DNA of 64,000 nucleotides. Origin: Bacillota bacterium (GTDB lineage: Bacteria > Bacillota > Clostridia > Oscillospirales > Oscillospiraceae). The notes below the pieces were generated by a model, which was not told the origin of the DNA, ran no database searches, and was given only the letters and a program-made list of their open reading frames with translations. The DNA is taken from the NCBI GenBank assembly GCA_028719885.1, contig JAQYLT010000038.1, positions 1 through 64,000 on the forward strand. Reading direction: 5' to 3'. The translations under genes and the position numbers were made by a program. Positions 57,360-64,000 of this stretch are shown piece by piece (the first letter of the stretch is position 1; each line of letters begins with the position of its first letter).

Positions 57360-58421
57360 ATGTTTGAACCACTGGAAACAGACCGGCTGGTATTGCGCCC
57401 CTTTGGGGAGGCAGACCGGGAGCAGGCTATCCGGCTTCTGCGTAACGATGAAATCAGCAAAACCTATATGCTGCCGGAATTTGAAGATGATTCCGCCGCA
57501 GAATCGGTGTTCCGGCATCTTCTGAGCCTGTCCCAACAGGAGAAACATTTCGTCCGGGCCATCTGCCTGGAAAACCGCTTGATTGGATTCCTCAACGATG
57601 TGGAGATCAGGGACGGCACTGTGGAGCTGGGCTACGTAATTCACCCCGATGATCAGAACCGGGGCTATGCCACCGAGGCACTGACGGCTTTCATCTGGGA
57701 GTTGTTTCAAAGGGGATATCGAGCAGTTCAAGCTGGATACTTCGAGGAAAACCCCGCCAGCGGCAGGGTCATGGAAAAGAGCGGTATGCATCCAATTTCA
57801 AAATCAGAAGACATTACATACCGTGGTATTGTTCATCACTGTCTTTATTATGAATTGGAAAATCCAATAAAGACGCTAGGAACGCATATCCGCTATCTGC
57901 CTGCTGCCGAAGAGCCACTTTCTGCGGAGGTGTACTGCATTCAAGGTAAAAACCATACCTATCTTTATGATGTAGGGAACAACAACCAAAGCTTATCATT
58001 CATTCGTTCCGTTCGCAATCTTTCGACGGCCATTCTGTCTCACCCCCATAAAGATCATACAGGAAATGTTTTGAAAACGAAGATAAGTACGGTTTATGTC
58101 GGTGATAGAACCCAGGAAATCTTAAATTTTGGAACAATTGTCAACGAGACAATAGAACTGGAGGAGGGAATCATAATCATTCCCTGTCCCTCTGTCCATA
58201 CCTCCGGCAGTCTGCTGCTCAATGTATACGGAGAATACTGCCTGATCGGCGATCTGTTCTACCATAGGCCACCGGTGAATCCGGTTCTTGTCGAACAGAT
58301 GCTGGAAGCCCTTGCAGGGATCGATACCAGCTATTTTGTTTCAAGTCATGGCTGCGAGAAACAAATATATCCAAAAGACCTTTTTGTTGCAGAGCTTAGA
58401 AAAGAGTTTGAAAAGGAGTGA
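57360..58421 (+). CDS. GNAT acetyltransferase-metallo-beta-lactamase-fold fusion
   Basis: This single intact frame of 353 residues starts at ATG 57360 behind ATAGGAGG. Residues 1-165 form a RimJ/RimL-type GNAT domain (TDRLVLRPF start, QNRGYATEALTAFI acetyl-CoA loop, NPASGRVMEKSGM). From about 185 the protein continues as a metallo-beta-lactamase-fold hydrolase. All zinc ligands are present: HPHKDH (His228, His230, Asp232, His233), His280, Asp298 and His330. From about 57787 base composition becomes clearly more AT-rich than the GNAT part, suggesting that the second domain came from a different source. Confidence 0.8.
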   Translation: MFEPLETDRLVLRPFGEADREQAIRLLRNDEISKTYMLPEFEDDSAAESVFRHLLSLSQQEKHFVRAICLENRLIGFLNDVEIRDGTVELGYVIHPDDQNRGYATEALTAFIWELFQRGYRAVQAGYFEENPASGRVMEKSGMHPISKSEDITYRGIVHHCLYYELENPIKTLGTHIRYLPAAEEPLSAEVYCIQGKNHTYLYDVGNNNQSLSFIRSVRNLSTAILSHPHKDHTGNVLKTKISTVYVGDRTQEILNFGTIVNETIELEEGIIIIPCPSVHTSGSLLLNVYGEYCLIGDLFYHRPPVNPVLVEQMLEALAGIDTSYFVSSHGCEKQIYPKDLFVAELRKEFEKE

Positions 58422-58427
58422 AGTAAA

Positions 58428-58994
58428 ATGAACGTCCCTATCGATATATCCGGCGTGGAATTGACCACAGCCCGGTTGACCCTACGGCCTTGGAAGCAGG
58501 AGGATTTGCAGGACTTTTTTGAATACGCTTCCGTGGAGGGCGTGGGTCAGATGGCGGGCTGGCTGCCCCACAGGGATATTCAGGACAGCCAAAAAATCCT
58601 GGACAGCTTCATTACAAAAAAGAAAACCTTTGCCCTGGATTACCAGGGAAAGGTCATCGGCTCTTTGGGCGTTGAGGAATACGACGAGGAGCAGTTTCCC
58701 GCGCTGCTGAACCTGCGCTGCCGGGCGCTGGGCTTCGTGCTGTCCAAGAATTACTGGGGCAGGGGACTGATGCCGGAGGCGGTGAAAGCAGTTACGAAAT
58801 GGCTCTTTGAGGAAGTGAAGCTGGATGCCATTCTCTGCGCCCATTTCGACTGGAACAAGCAGTCCGCTCGGGTGCAGCACAAGTGCGGTTTCAGGCCTCT
58901 TGCGGTGGGCAGCTATGAGACCAGCTTTGGGAAAACAGAAAAGGACATCACCAATATCCTCTATCGGGAGGACTGGGAGGCTGCACATCCATGA
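58428..58994 (+). CDS. GNAT-family N-acetyltransferase (RimJ/RimL type)
   Basis: The 188-residue protein starts ELTTARLTLRPWKQEDL, the opening typical of RimL-like GNATs, and has NYWGRGLMPEAVKAVTKWLF as the acetyl-CoA loop and WNKQSARVQHKCGF as the closing motif. The substrate is unknown. It begins 6 bp after the fusion gene and overlaps the next GNAT gene by 4 bp, so all are read as one operon. Confidence 0.9.
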   Translation: MNVPIDISGVELTTARLTLRPWKQEDLQDFFEYASVEGVGQMAGWLPHRDIQDSQKILDSFITKKKTFALDYQGKVIGSLGVEEYDEEQFPALLNLRCRALGFVLSKNYWGRGLMPEAVKAVTKWLFEEVKLDAILCAHFDWNKQSARVQHKCGFRPLAVGSYETSFGKTEKDITNILYREDWEAAHP

Positions 58995-59437
58995 AATACA
59001 TAGAAACCGAATTGACCCCGGCGGTGCTGGAAAGTCTTCTGAAAATGTCCGCTGACTGGGCCGCCGAGAACAGCTGCCGGGGGTATTACCCCAATGAGCT
59101 TTCGGACATTCAGGGCAACCGTATCTTCCTGGCTCTGGAGGGGGAGATGCCGGTGGGCTACCTGCTGGGCCACATATCCCAGGCGGAACGCAGTTCTACG
59201 GTCATGGCGGCGGATACCCCATTCTTTGAGGTGGAGGAACTCTACATCGTCCCGGACCGGCGCTCCCGGGGGCTGGGTGGCGCCCTGTTTCGCTATGCCG
59301 AGGAACGGGTCAGGCCGGAGGCAGCGTATATTCTCCTGTCCACCGCCACCAAAAACTGGAAGGCCATCTTCCACTTTTACATCGAGGAACTGGATATGGA
59401 ATTCTGGAACGCCAGACTGTTTAAGAAATTGGGGTAA
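58991..59437 (+). CDS. GNAT-family N-acetyltransferase
   Basis: The 148-residue protein has FEVEELYIVPDRRSRGLGGALFRYAEERV as strand and acetyl-CoA loop, and a C-terminal ILLSTATKNWKAIFHFYIEEL segment. It overlaps the gene before it by 4 bp and is followed 5 bp later by the phosphatase. The substrate cannot be inferred. Confidence 0.88.
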   Translation: MKYIETELTPAVLESLLKMSADWAAENSCRGYYPNELSDIQGNRIFLALEGEMPVGYLLGHISQAERSSTVMAADTPFFEVEELYIVPDRRSRGLGGALFRYAEERVRPEAAYILLSTATKNWKAIFHFYIEELDMEFWNARLFKKLG

Positions 59438-59442
59438 ATCAG

Positions 59443-60123
59443 ATGAAAAGCCTGTTGGAAACCACGGAAAATACCCGGGATTTGGGAGGCTACACCAGAA
59501 AAAACGGGGAAAAGACCCGCTGTGATCAGTTCCTGAGAAGCGACAAGCCGGGCTGCCCCAGCAAGTCCGATTTCCACTTCCTCCTGTCCCATGGCATCAC
59601 CACAATCATCGACCTGCGGGAGGAAGCTGCTGTGAACCGCCAGGAGAATCCCTTTTTAGGATGCCCCGGCTTTTCCTGGCACCACTGCCCCATCGTGGAG
59701 GGCAGCGGCATCCCGGAATCCGTGGAGGCGGTGCCGGGGAGCTATCTGCAAATCGCCGAAAGTCCCGGGGCGGCGGAAGCCTTCCGGGTGATGGGGGCGG
59801 CTCCAGGCGGTGTGCTCTTCCATTGCAGCGCCGGAAAGGACCGCACCGGCACCCTGTCCGCCATCCTGCTTACCCTGGCGGATGTGCCGGAGGAACAAAT
59901 TGTGCAGGATTATTTGCTGAGCAGAGAATGCCTCCGAGACCGTCAGGAATTGTTGCGTCAGCGGTTTCCGGAACTGGATATGAACATCGTGACCCCATCG
60001 GAGCATCATATCACAGGATTTCTCCGACTGTGGAAAGAAAAATATGCCACGGCGGAAAATTATCTGCATTCCATTGGCCTGACGGATTTAGAGATTGAAC
60101 ACATCCGCCGCAAGCTTTGTTAA
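59443..60123 (+). CDS. Tyrosine-protein phosphatase (PF13350 type)
   Basis: The 226-residue protein opens with ENTRDLGGYTRKNG, the conserved N-terminal block of this atypical phosphatase family. It has LFHCSAGKDRTGTLSAILL with catalytic Cys128 and Arg134 (CX5R), and an upstream TTIIDLREEAAV strand. It may act on phosphotyrosine or phosphoinositide-like substrates. Its TAA stop codon lies in the first bases of the inverted-repeat element at 60120-60245. Confidence 0.92.
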   Translation: MKSLLETTENTRDLGGYTRKNGEKTRCDQFLRSDKPGCPSKSDFHFLLSHGITTIIDLREEAAVNRQENPFLGCPGFSWHHCPIVEGSGIPESVEAVPGSYLQIAESPGAAEAFRVMGAAPGGVLFHCSAGKDRTGTLSAILLTLADVPEEQIVQDYLLSRECLRDRQELLRQRFPELDMNIVTPSEHHITGFLRLWKEKYATAENYLHSIGLTDLEIEHIRRKLC

Positions 60124-60245
60124 GGAACCTCTGAAGAAATCGTCTGCGGCTGAGCAGCGGGTCTTTGCCCCAACTGTTCAGTACTTTCAGCTGAGCCAAA
60201 ATCCCTCGCTGTCAGCTCTTGCCTATTTCATCAGAGCTTCCCTAA
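60120..60245. mobile_element. MITE-like element with 21-bp imperfect terminal inverted repeats
   Basis: The left end (60120 on) reads TTAAGGAACCTCTGAAGAAAT, and the reverse complement of the right end (ending 60245) reads TTAGGGAAGCTCTGATGAAAT, differing at three positions. It is 126 bp with no coding capacity. It lies exactly between the phosphatase stop and the ribosome site of the next GNAT gene. No clear target duplication was seen. Confidence 0.55.
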
Positions 60246-60259
60246 GAAAGGAGAGTACC

Positions 60260-60781
60260 ATGCCCCATCCCAATTTAGAGACCGCCCGTTTGCTGCTGCG
60301 CCCGGTGACACCGGAGGATTACCAGGCGGTGTTCCGCTGGTGCGGCGACCCCAAGGTCAACAGATTCATGATTTATCCTCTGTACAAAAGCGCCCAGGAG
60401 GTTCGGGCCTGGCTGGAATCCAGGAGCGCCGATTCCCCGGATGAATTTGACTATGGCTTCGTGCTGAAAGAAAACGGGGAGCTGATCGGCGAGGGCGGCA
60501 TGTTCTACCACCCGGAGGAGGACCTGTGGCACATCGGCTACAACCTCCGCTCCGACCTGTGGGGCAGGGGACTGACCACCGAGGCCATGGGGGCCATCAT
60601 CGATTACACCTGCAGGGTGCGTCAGGTGCGGGTCATCGAGGCCTGCCACGCCGTAGACAATCCTGCCAGCGGCGCTGTGATGCAAAAGCTGGGCCTTCGC
60701 TGCGTCGGAGACACCCAATATGCCAAACAGGACGGCAGCGAAATCTTTCCTGCCAAAATCTACCGATGGGAGAGATCGTGA
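60260..60781 (+). CDS. GNAT-family N-acetyltransferase (RimJ/RimL type)
   Basis: The protein has 173 residues from ATG 60260, 6 bases after AAAGGAG. It opens NLETARLLLRPVTPEDYQAV, with the acetyl-CoA loop DLWGRGLTTEAMGAII and the closing AVDNPASGAVMQKLGLRCVG. Frame positions upstream of 60260 fall in the MITE-like element and are not used. It is 2 bp from the next gene. Confidence 0.9.
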   Translation: MPHPNLETARLLLRPVTPEDYQAVFRWCGDPKVNRFMIYPLYKSAQEVRAWLESRSADSPDEFDYGFVLKENGELIGEGGMFYHPEEDLWHIGYNLRSDLWGRGLTTEAMGAIIDYTCRVRQVRVIEACHAVDNPASGAVMQKLGLRCVGDTQYAKQDGSEIFPAKIYRWERS

Positions 60782-60783
60782 AA

Positions 60784-61263
60784 ATGACACTGAATATCCA
60801 CGATCATACCCCTGCCTCAGAAACACCTATGTGGCTGAAATCAATGCTCATTGGAATGTTTTTGTTGATGTACAGCTTTTTTGCGTTGATGGCATTTGTG
60901 GTCATTTCCTATTCCGGGCACGTTGTAGGCGGTTTGACGGTTGCGCTTTTACCAATATTGTTTCTCCTTTGGTTCCTTTGGGAACAGAAAAATCTATCGA
61001 AGGCACACGTTGATATTTCGGACGAGGGAATCATTGTTACAGAGTATCCCCTCGGGCGCAAATCTGTGAAAAGGATTAAATGCGCGCAAATCCATCACGC
61101 CAAGCTGATTCGACCTTATTCCATAAAGCTCCGTGGTCCCAGGACAATGGACCTGGGAATCCCCTATGTTGTATTTTACAATCAGAGTGAAGAACAGCTA
61201 TTCAAACTCCTTGCATATCCTGAAGCGCTGAAATTTCAGCAATCGGTTACACAGCTTCGATAA
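60784..61263 (+). CDS. Two-helix membrane protein with PH-like C-terminal domain
   Basis: The 159-residue protein has two hydrophobic segments (about 18-42 and 47-65), then a soluble part with HVDISDEGIIVTEYPLGRKSVKRIKCAQI, a strand-turn pattern like small bacterial PH (YdbS/YcdQ-like) domains. Base composition is more AT-rich than its neighbours. ATG 60784 is chosen; GTG 60778 is an alternative. The function is unknown. Confidence 0.7.
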   Translation: MTLNIHDHTPASETPMWLKSMLIGMFLLMYSFFALMAFVVISYSGHVVGGLTVALLPILFLLWFLWEQKNLSKAHVDISDEGIIVTEYPLGRKSVKRIKCAQIHHAKLIRPYSIKLRGPRTMDLGIPYVVFYNQSEEQLFKLLAYPEALKFQQSVTQLR

Positions 61264-61317
61264 GCCTACCATATTTTTCCCGATCAAGTGCTTGTTGGAT
61301 TTCGTCTGTATACCGTT

Positions 61318-61507
61318 CAATTGAAATTTGCAGAGCAGATTTTTGCCCGGATAACTGTAGGGGAGGCTATTAGCCTCCCGCTAGCTTCCGATTTCTGAGT
61401 GTTCGGTTGAATGGGGAAATGCTGGACATTGATACGAATTTGCCCAGCATTGTTGCCTTCTGAGGGCTTGTACTGTAAGGAAAGGCTAATAGCCTGCCCT
61501 ACAGTGC
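61318..61507. repeat. Interspersed hairpin repeat, copy J (GGCTA-type cores)
   Basis: The copy lies between convergent genes. The left end is CAATTGAAATTTG (61318-61330). GTAGGGGAGGCTATTAGCCTCCC has arms GGGAGGCTA/TAGCCTCCC (61361-61379); the mirrored right copy is AGGCTA-A-TAGCCT (61483-61495) followed by GCCCTACAG. The core differs from all others but remains self-complementary. The TAG of the right CCCTAC, read on the minus strand, is the stop codon of the gene at 61499. Confidence 0.75.
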
Positions 61508-61684
61508 CTGGTCGTTGGCAATGCCTGCCACCAACTCCTGCATTTCCTTTTTACTTTTGACCTGATGGGCCCTGCTTAGAATTGCCTGTTTTTGGGTTTC
61601 GGTCATGGCGGCGTAGACCTCCATTGCGGATTCATTCATGGCCAGGGCCAGGCCAAAGCCGATGGGTACGTTGTCGGAATCCAT
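61499..61684 (-). CDS. Small conserved-looking protein downstream of spoIVB (61 aa)
   Basis: The 61-residue protein reads MDSDNVPIGFGLALAMNESA, then YAAMTETQKQAILSRAHQVK and SKKEMQELVAGIA. The pattern (GFGxALA, Ala/Met/Glu-rich helices, QAILxRAHxVxSKxEMQxLV) looks like a small helical protein that I have seen widely in clostridial genomes without a known role; this is from memory. It starts 14 bp behind the SpoIVB stop with GGAGGGAAAC upstream. Confidence 0.75.
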   Translation of the reverse strand: MDSDNVPIGFGLALAMNESAMEVYAAMTETQKQAILSRAHQVKSKKEMQELVAGIANDQAL

Positions 61685-61698
61685 GTTGTTTCCCTCCT

Positions 61699-62664
61699 TT
61701 ATCCCGCCGCATCCAGCATGTTTTGAATATAGATGCCATAGCCCACGGTGGGGTCATTGACGAGCACATGGGTCACCGCCCCCACCAGGCGGCCATCCTG
61801 GATGATGGGGCTGCCGGACATGCCCTGGACGATGCCGCCGGTGGCTTCCAGCAGGGCGGGGTCCGTGATTTTCAGCAGCAGATTCCGTCCGTCCGACCGG
61901 GAGGCGGGATAGAGCTTGAGGATTTCGGCGGAGTAGTCCCCGGTGGCAAAACCGGTGACGGTGGAGCGGATGGTGGCCTGTCCAGTATGAATCTGGGAGG
62001 TTTGGGCAATGGGAATGGGCTCTCCCAGCCAGCCCTGGCGGCTCTTTCCAAAAACACCCTGGGGGGTGTTGCGAAGCAGCTCACCGCAGACGTCCGCGTT
62101 GTCGCAGCTGCCCTTGAGCTGGCCTGGGTGGCCGCTTTTCCCCTTGGTGACGGATTGCACCTGGGCGGGGTAGGTGGTTCCCTGGGCCATTTTCAGCAGC
62201 ACCCCGCCGCTGCCGTTGACACCATGACCCAGCGCACCGAATTTGCCCGTGGCGGGGTCGTACCAGGTGACGGTGCCGATGCCGGAGATGCCCTGCTTTA
62301 AATACACCCCCAGCTTGGCGCCGCTGTCGGTATGGTTGATTTTCACCGGAATTTCCAGCTCCTTGGCACCCCGGCGAACCAGCAGGGAGGCCACCGGGCC
62401 GGAGGAATCCAGGCCGGAGCGAAGCTCCTGGATGTTATGGACGGTTTGTCCATTCACCTTTACGATCCAATCGCCGATTTTCAGCCCGGCGTTTTTTGCC
62501 TCGGTGCCCAGCTTGTCATCAAAGGCGGCGATGGTGACCGTGTTATCCTGAAGCTGGAGCCCGATGGTCTGCCCCACTGGCACCAGCAGCGGCTCTGCCA
62601 GCGAAATGGGAGAAATTACCACCAAAAGGAATGCCAGCGCGGAAGAAATTACCATTCGTTTCAT
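61699..62664 (-). CDS. spoIVB: SpoIVB-type serine peptidase (S55)
   Basis: The 321-residue protein has a signal or anchor segment (about 5-23), a PDZ domain (about 35-110, with KNAGLKIGDWIVKVNGQTV), and the S55 peptidase domain with His147 in FGALGHGVN and Ser283 in GIVQGMSGSPI. SpoIVB signals from the forespore to activate pro-sigma-K processing. It is shorter than the B. subtilis protein (about 425 residues), mostly at the N-terminus. Its presence marks a spore-former. It shares its transcript with the small gene downstream. Confidence 0.92.
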   Translation of the reverse strand: MKRMVISSALAFLLVVISPISLAEPLLVPVGQTIGLQLQDNTVTIAAFDDKLGTEAKNAGLKIGDWIVKVNGQTVHNIQELRSGLDSSGPVASLLVRRGAKELEIPVKINHTDSGAKLGVYLKQGISGIGTVTWYDPATGKFGALGHGVNGSGGVLLKMAQGTTYPAQVQSVTKGKSGHPGQLKGSCDNADVCGELLRNTPQGVFGKSRQGWLGEPIPIAQTSQIHTGQATIRSTVTGFATGDYSAEILKLYPASRSDGRNLLLKITDPALLEATGGIVQGMSGSPIIQDGRLVGAVTHVLVNDPTVGYGIYIQNMLDAAG

Positions 62665-62849
62665 TTTCAGCCCTCCGTTTCCTGCACCATTACTATGCCG
62701 CAGTTGACGGATTGTAACCGCTGAAAAAGTCGAAAAATCAGGAAGAGTATGGCCTGACTGTCAAAATCAGGTTGCGGGATTTAAAAAAAAAAGTAAGATG
62801 GTAACATGAAAAGGCAGCACGGATTTCGTGACTGCGAAAGAATAAAAAT

Positions 62850-63141
62850 GGCGTTTGGCGAGTTCGCCCAACGGGATATGTGCCAACGTGTGCGTAGGGA
62901 ACGCATTCATGCGTTCCGAAACGTCGGTTAACATCCATGGTCCGTCGAATGGCAACGGGTTCATTTTTTAACATTTTCCATTCATCATGCCCCGATGAAA
63001 ACATTACCGATGCGGAATGCATAAATGCATTCCCTACGCAAAAATCATCGTTTTACGATTCGTCGAACTCCGGTGATTCATGAACCGGGCGGAACGCATG
63101 AATGCGTTCCCTACGAACACATATCGTCAAATTTCAATTTG
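62850..63141. repeat. Interspersed hairpin repeat, copy I
   Basis: The copy lies between the divergent spoIVB and the sulfoxide reductase genes. Cores are at 62898-62917 (GGAACGCATTCATGCGTTCC), 63014-63033 (GGAATGCATAAATGCATTCC) and 63091-63110 (GGAACGCATGAATGCGTTCC). The right end CAAATTTCAATTTG is at 63128-63141; the left end is uncertain. The rest of 62665-62850 has no gene. Confidence 0.83.
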
Positions 63142-63173
63142 CCGATCAACAAGAAAAAGGAGGAAGAACGATC

Positions 63174-63635
63174 ATGAACAGCTTCTATTCGGAACTGGCG
63201 GCCAAGCTGAATGCACTGATGGAGGGGGTTCCTTACCAAATTGCCAATCTGGCCAATGCCTCCGCCCTTTTGTGGCAGGAGCTGCCGGACATCAACTGGG
63301 TGGGCTTTTATCAGCTGCTGGGCGACCGGCTGGTGCTGGGACCCTTTCAGGGAAAGCCGGCCTGCATCCAGATTCCTTTGGGAAAGGGCGTCTGCGGAAA
63401 GGCAGCGGCGGAGGAACGGGTGCTGCGGGTGGAAAATGTCCATGAATTTCCCGGCCATATCGCCTGCGACAGCGCCTCCAATTCGGAAATTGTGCTGCCT
63501 CTGTACCGCCTGGGAAAGATCTGGGGTGTTCTGGACATCGACAGCCCGCTGTTTTCCCGCTTTTCCCAGGAGGATGAGGCGCAGCTGGGACTAATTTCGG
63601 AGCTTCTCGGCAAAATGCTCTCGGAAGCAGAATAA
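63174..63635 (+). CDS. msrC: Free methionine-R-sulfoxide reductase (GAF domain)
   Basis: The 153-residue protein is a single GAF domain with Cys64, Cys74 and Cys98 (KPACIQIPLGKGVCGKAA and GHIACDSASNSEIVLPL), the three cysteines of fRMsr that do the chemistry. It reduces free, not protein-bound, Met-R-sulfoxide. Start ATG 63174 follows AAAGGAGGAA; an upstream ATG at 63102 lies in repeat sequence and is rejected. Confidence 0.9.
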   Translation: MNSFYSELAAKLNALMEGVPYQIANLANASALLWQELPDINWVGFYQLLGDRLVLGPFQGKPACIQIPLGKGVCGKAAAEERVLRVENVHEFPGHIACDSASNSEIVLPLYRLGKIWGVLDIDSPLFSRFSQEDEAQLGLISELLGKMLSEAE

Positions 63636-63651
63636 AAAACGTTGTTACCTA

Positions 63652-63681
63652 TTGCTTTTTCCAGGGGGATTGTGGTAATAT
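63652..63681 (+). promoter_or_regulatory. Candidate promoter of the SPFH-domain gene
   Basis: TTGCTT (63652-63657) and TAATAT (63676-63681) are 18 bp apart, about 70 bp before the start at 63754. Confidence 0.5.
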
Positions 63682-63753
63682 ACAGGAAAGAGTGTGCCCT
63701 TCCCTTTGGGAATGGGCAACCTGAAAATTGATGATAAAAGGAGCGAAAGGATT

Positions 63754-64000
63754 ATGGGTCTTATCAAAGCACTTGTTGGTTCTGCCGGAGGCGTTCTGGC
63801 CGACCAGTGGAAGGAATATTTTTACTGTGAAGCCATTCCCGAAACCGTTCTGGGCGTTCAGGGCCAGAAGCGGGTTTCCGGCCGTTCTTCCAACAAAAGA
63901 GGTTCCGACAATCTGATTTCCAACGGCAGCGTCATTGCCGTGGCCGACGGGCAGTGCATGATGATCGTGGACCAGGGCAAGGTGGTGGAGTTCAGTGCCG
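63754..64000 (+). CDS. SPFH-domain protein, N-terminal part (runs off the window)
   Basis: The first 82 codons from ATG 63754 (behind AAAGGAGCGAAAGGA) are visible. The text GGVLADQWKEYFYCEAIPE and NLISNGSVIAVADGQCMMIV matches the start of the prohibitin/stomatin-like SPFH group often labelled virion core protein-like in Firmicutes, which carries a C-terminal zinc-ribbon. Only the start can be judged here. Confidence 0.7.
   Translation, partial: MGLIKALVGSAGGVLADQWKEYFYCEAIPETVLGVQGQKRVSGRSSNKRGSDNLISNGSVIAVADGQCMMIVDQGKVVEFSA

Noticed and set aside
60095-60259. Longer start for the GNAT gene at 60260
   Set aside because: The extra 55 codons run through the MITE-like element and the end of the phosphatase gene; the ribosome site fits ATG 60260.

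Overview
The window is a 64 kb piece of a moderately GC-rich, endospore-forming Firmicute. Clostridial rpoB/rpoC, rpsL, rpsG, fusA and tuf, a SpoIVB-type peptidase, strong AGGAGG ribosome sites and TTGACA/TATAAT promoters all fit the class Clostridia. The GC level and overall style suggest a gut Oscillospiraceae member, but this is inference and the genus cannot be read directly.

Region 1 (about 150-20770) is a single-direction operon of twelve genes ending in an intrinsic terminator. It encodes a Bcs-like exopolysaccharide machine: a processive family 2 glycosyltransferase, a BcsB-like partner, a polysaccharide-deacetylase-like protein, a degenerate GGDEF membrane protein and a thioredoxin-GH8 fusion. 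It also encodes an MBOAT acyltransferase, an SGNH protein with three LamG-like repeats, GT-C-like membrane proteins (one internally duplicated), a UDP-GlcNAc 2-epimerase and a polyprenyl-phosphate-type glycosyltransferase. Together they look like synthesis, export, trimming and O-acetylation of a surface polymer. This is the best candidate for a little-described system.

Region 2 (20830-25973) is a Bce-type module for response to cell-envelope antimicrobials: response regulator, intramembrane-sensing kinase, a tiny membrane peptide, ABC ATPase and FtsX-type permease. An MFS transporter on the minus strand follows.

Region 3 (27949-35567) is rpoB-rpoC with its own promoter and terminator. Region 4 (35833-51551) is a mosaic: a methionine gamma-lyase-like enzyme, a zinc membrane peptidase, an AI-2E family permease, nrdG-dut, an HD hydrolase, kdgK-eda, glnN, a TetR regulator with a perfect operator, GNAT and S51 proteins, an XRE/membrane pair, and a LexA-box-driven Y-family polymerase operon. 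Region 5 (51877-56820) is the str block: L7Ae-like protein, rpsL, rpsG, fusA, tuf. It is separated from rpoBC by about 16 kb, and no rplKAJL genes precede rpoB.

Region 6 (56849-64000) holds an isolated short transcription unit, a GNAT-metallo-beta-lactamase fusion, three more GNAT genes with a tyrosine phosphatase, SpoIVB with a small downstream gene, a free methionine-R-sulfoxide reductase and the start of an SPFH-domain gene.

A family of interspersed repeats lies in at least ten intergenic gaps. Each copy carries hairpins of constant outer sequence (GTAGGG ... CCCTAC) and variable but self-complementary cores, and the best copies are bounded by a 13-bp inverted repeat. They are absent from the insides of the two large operons. 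No tRNA, rRNA, CRISPR array or transposase gene was recognised.
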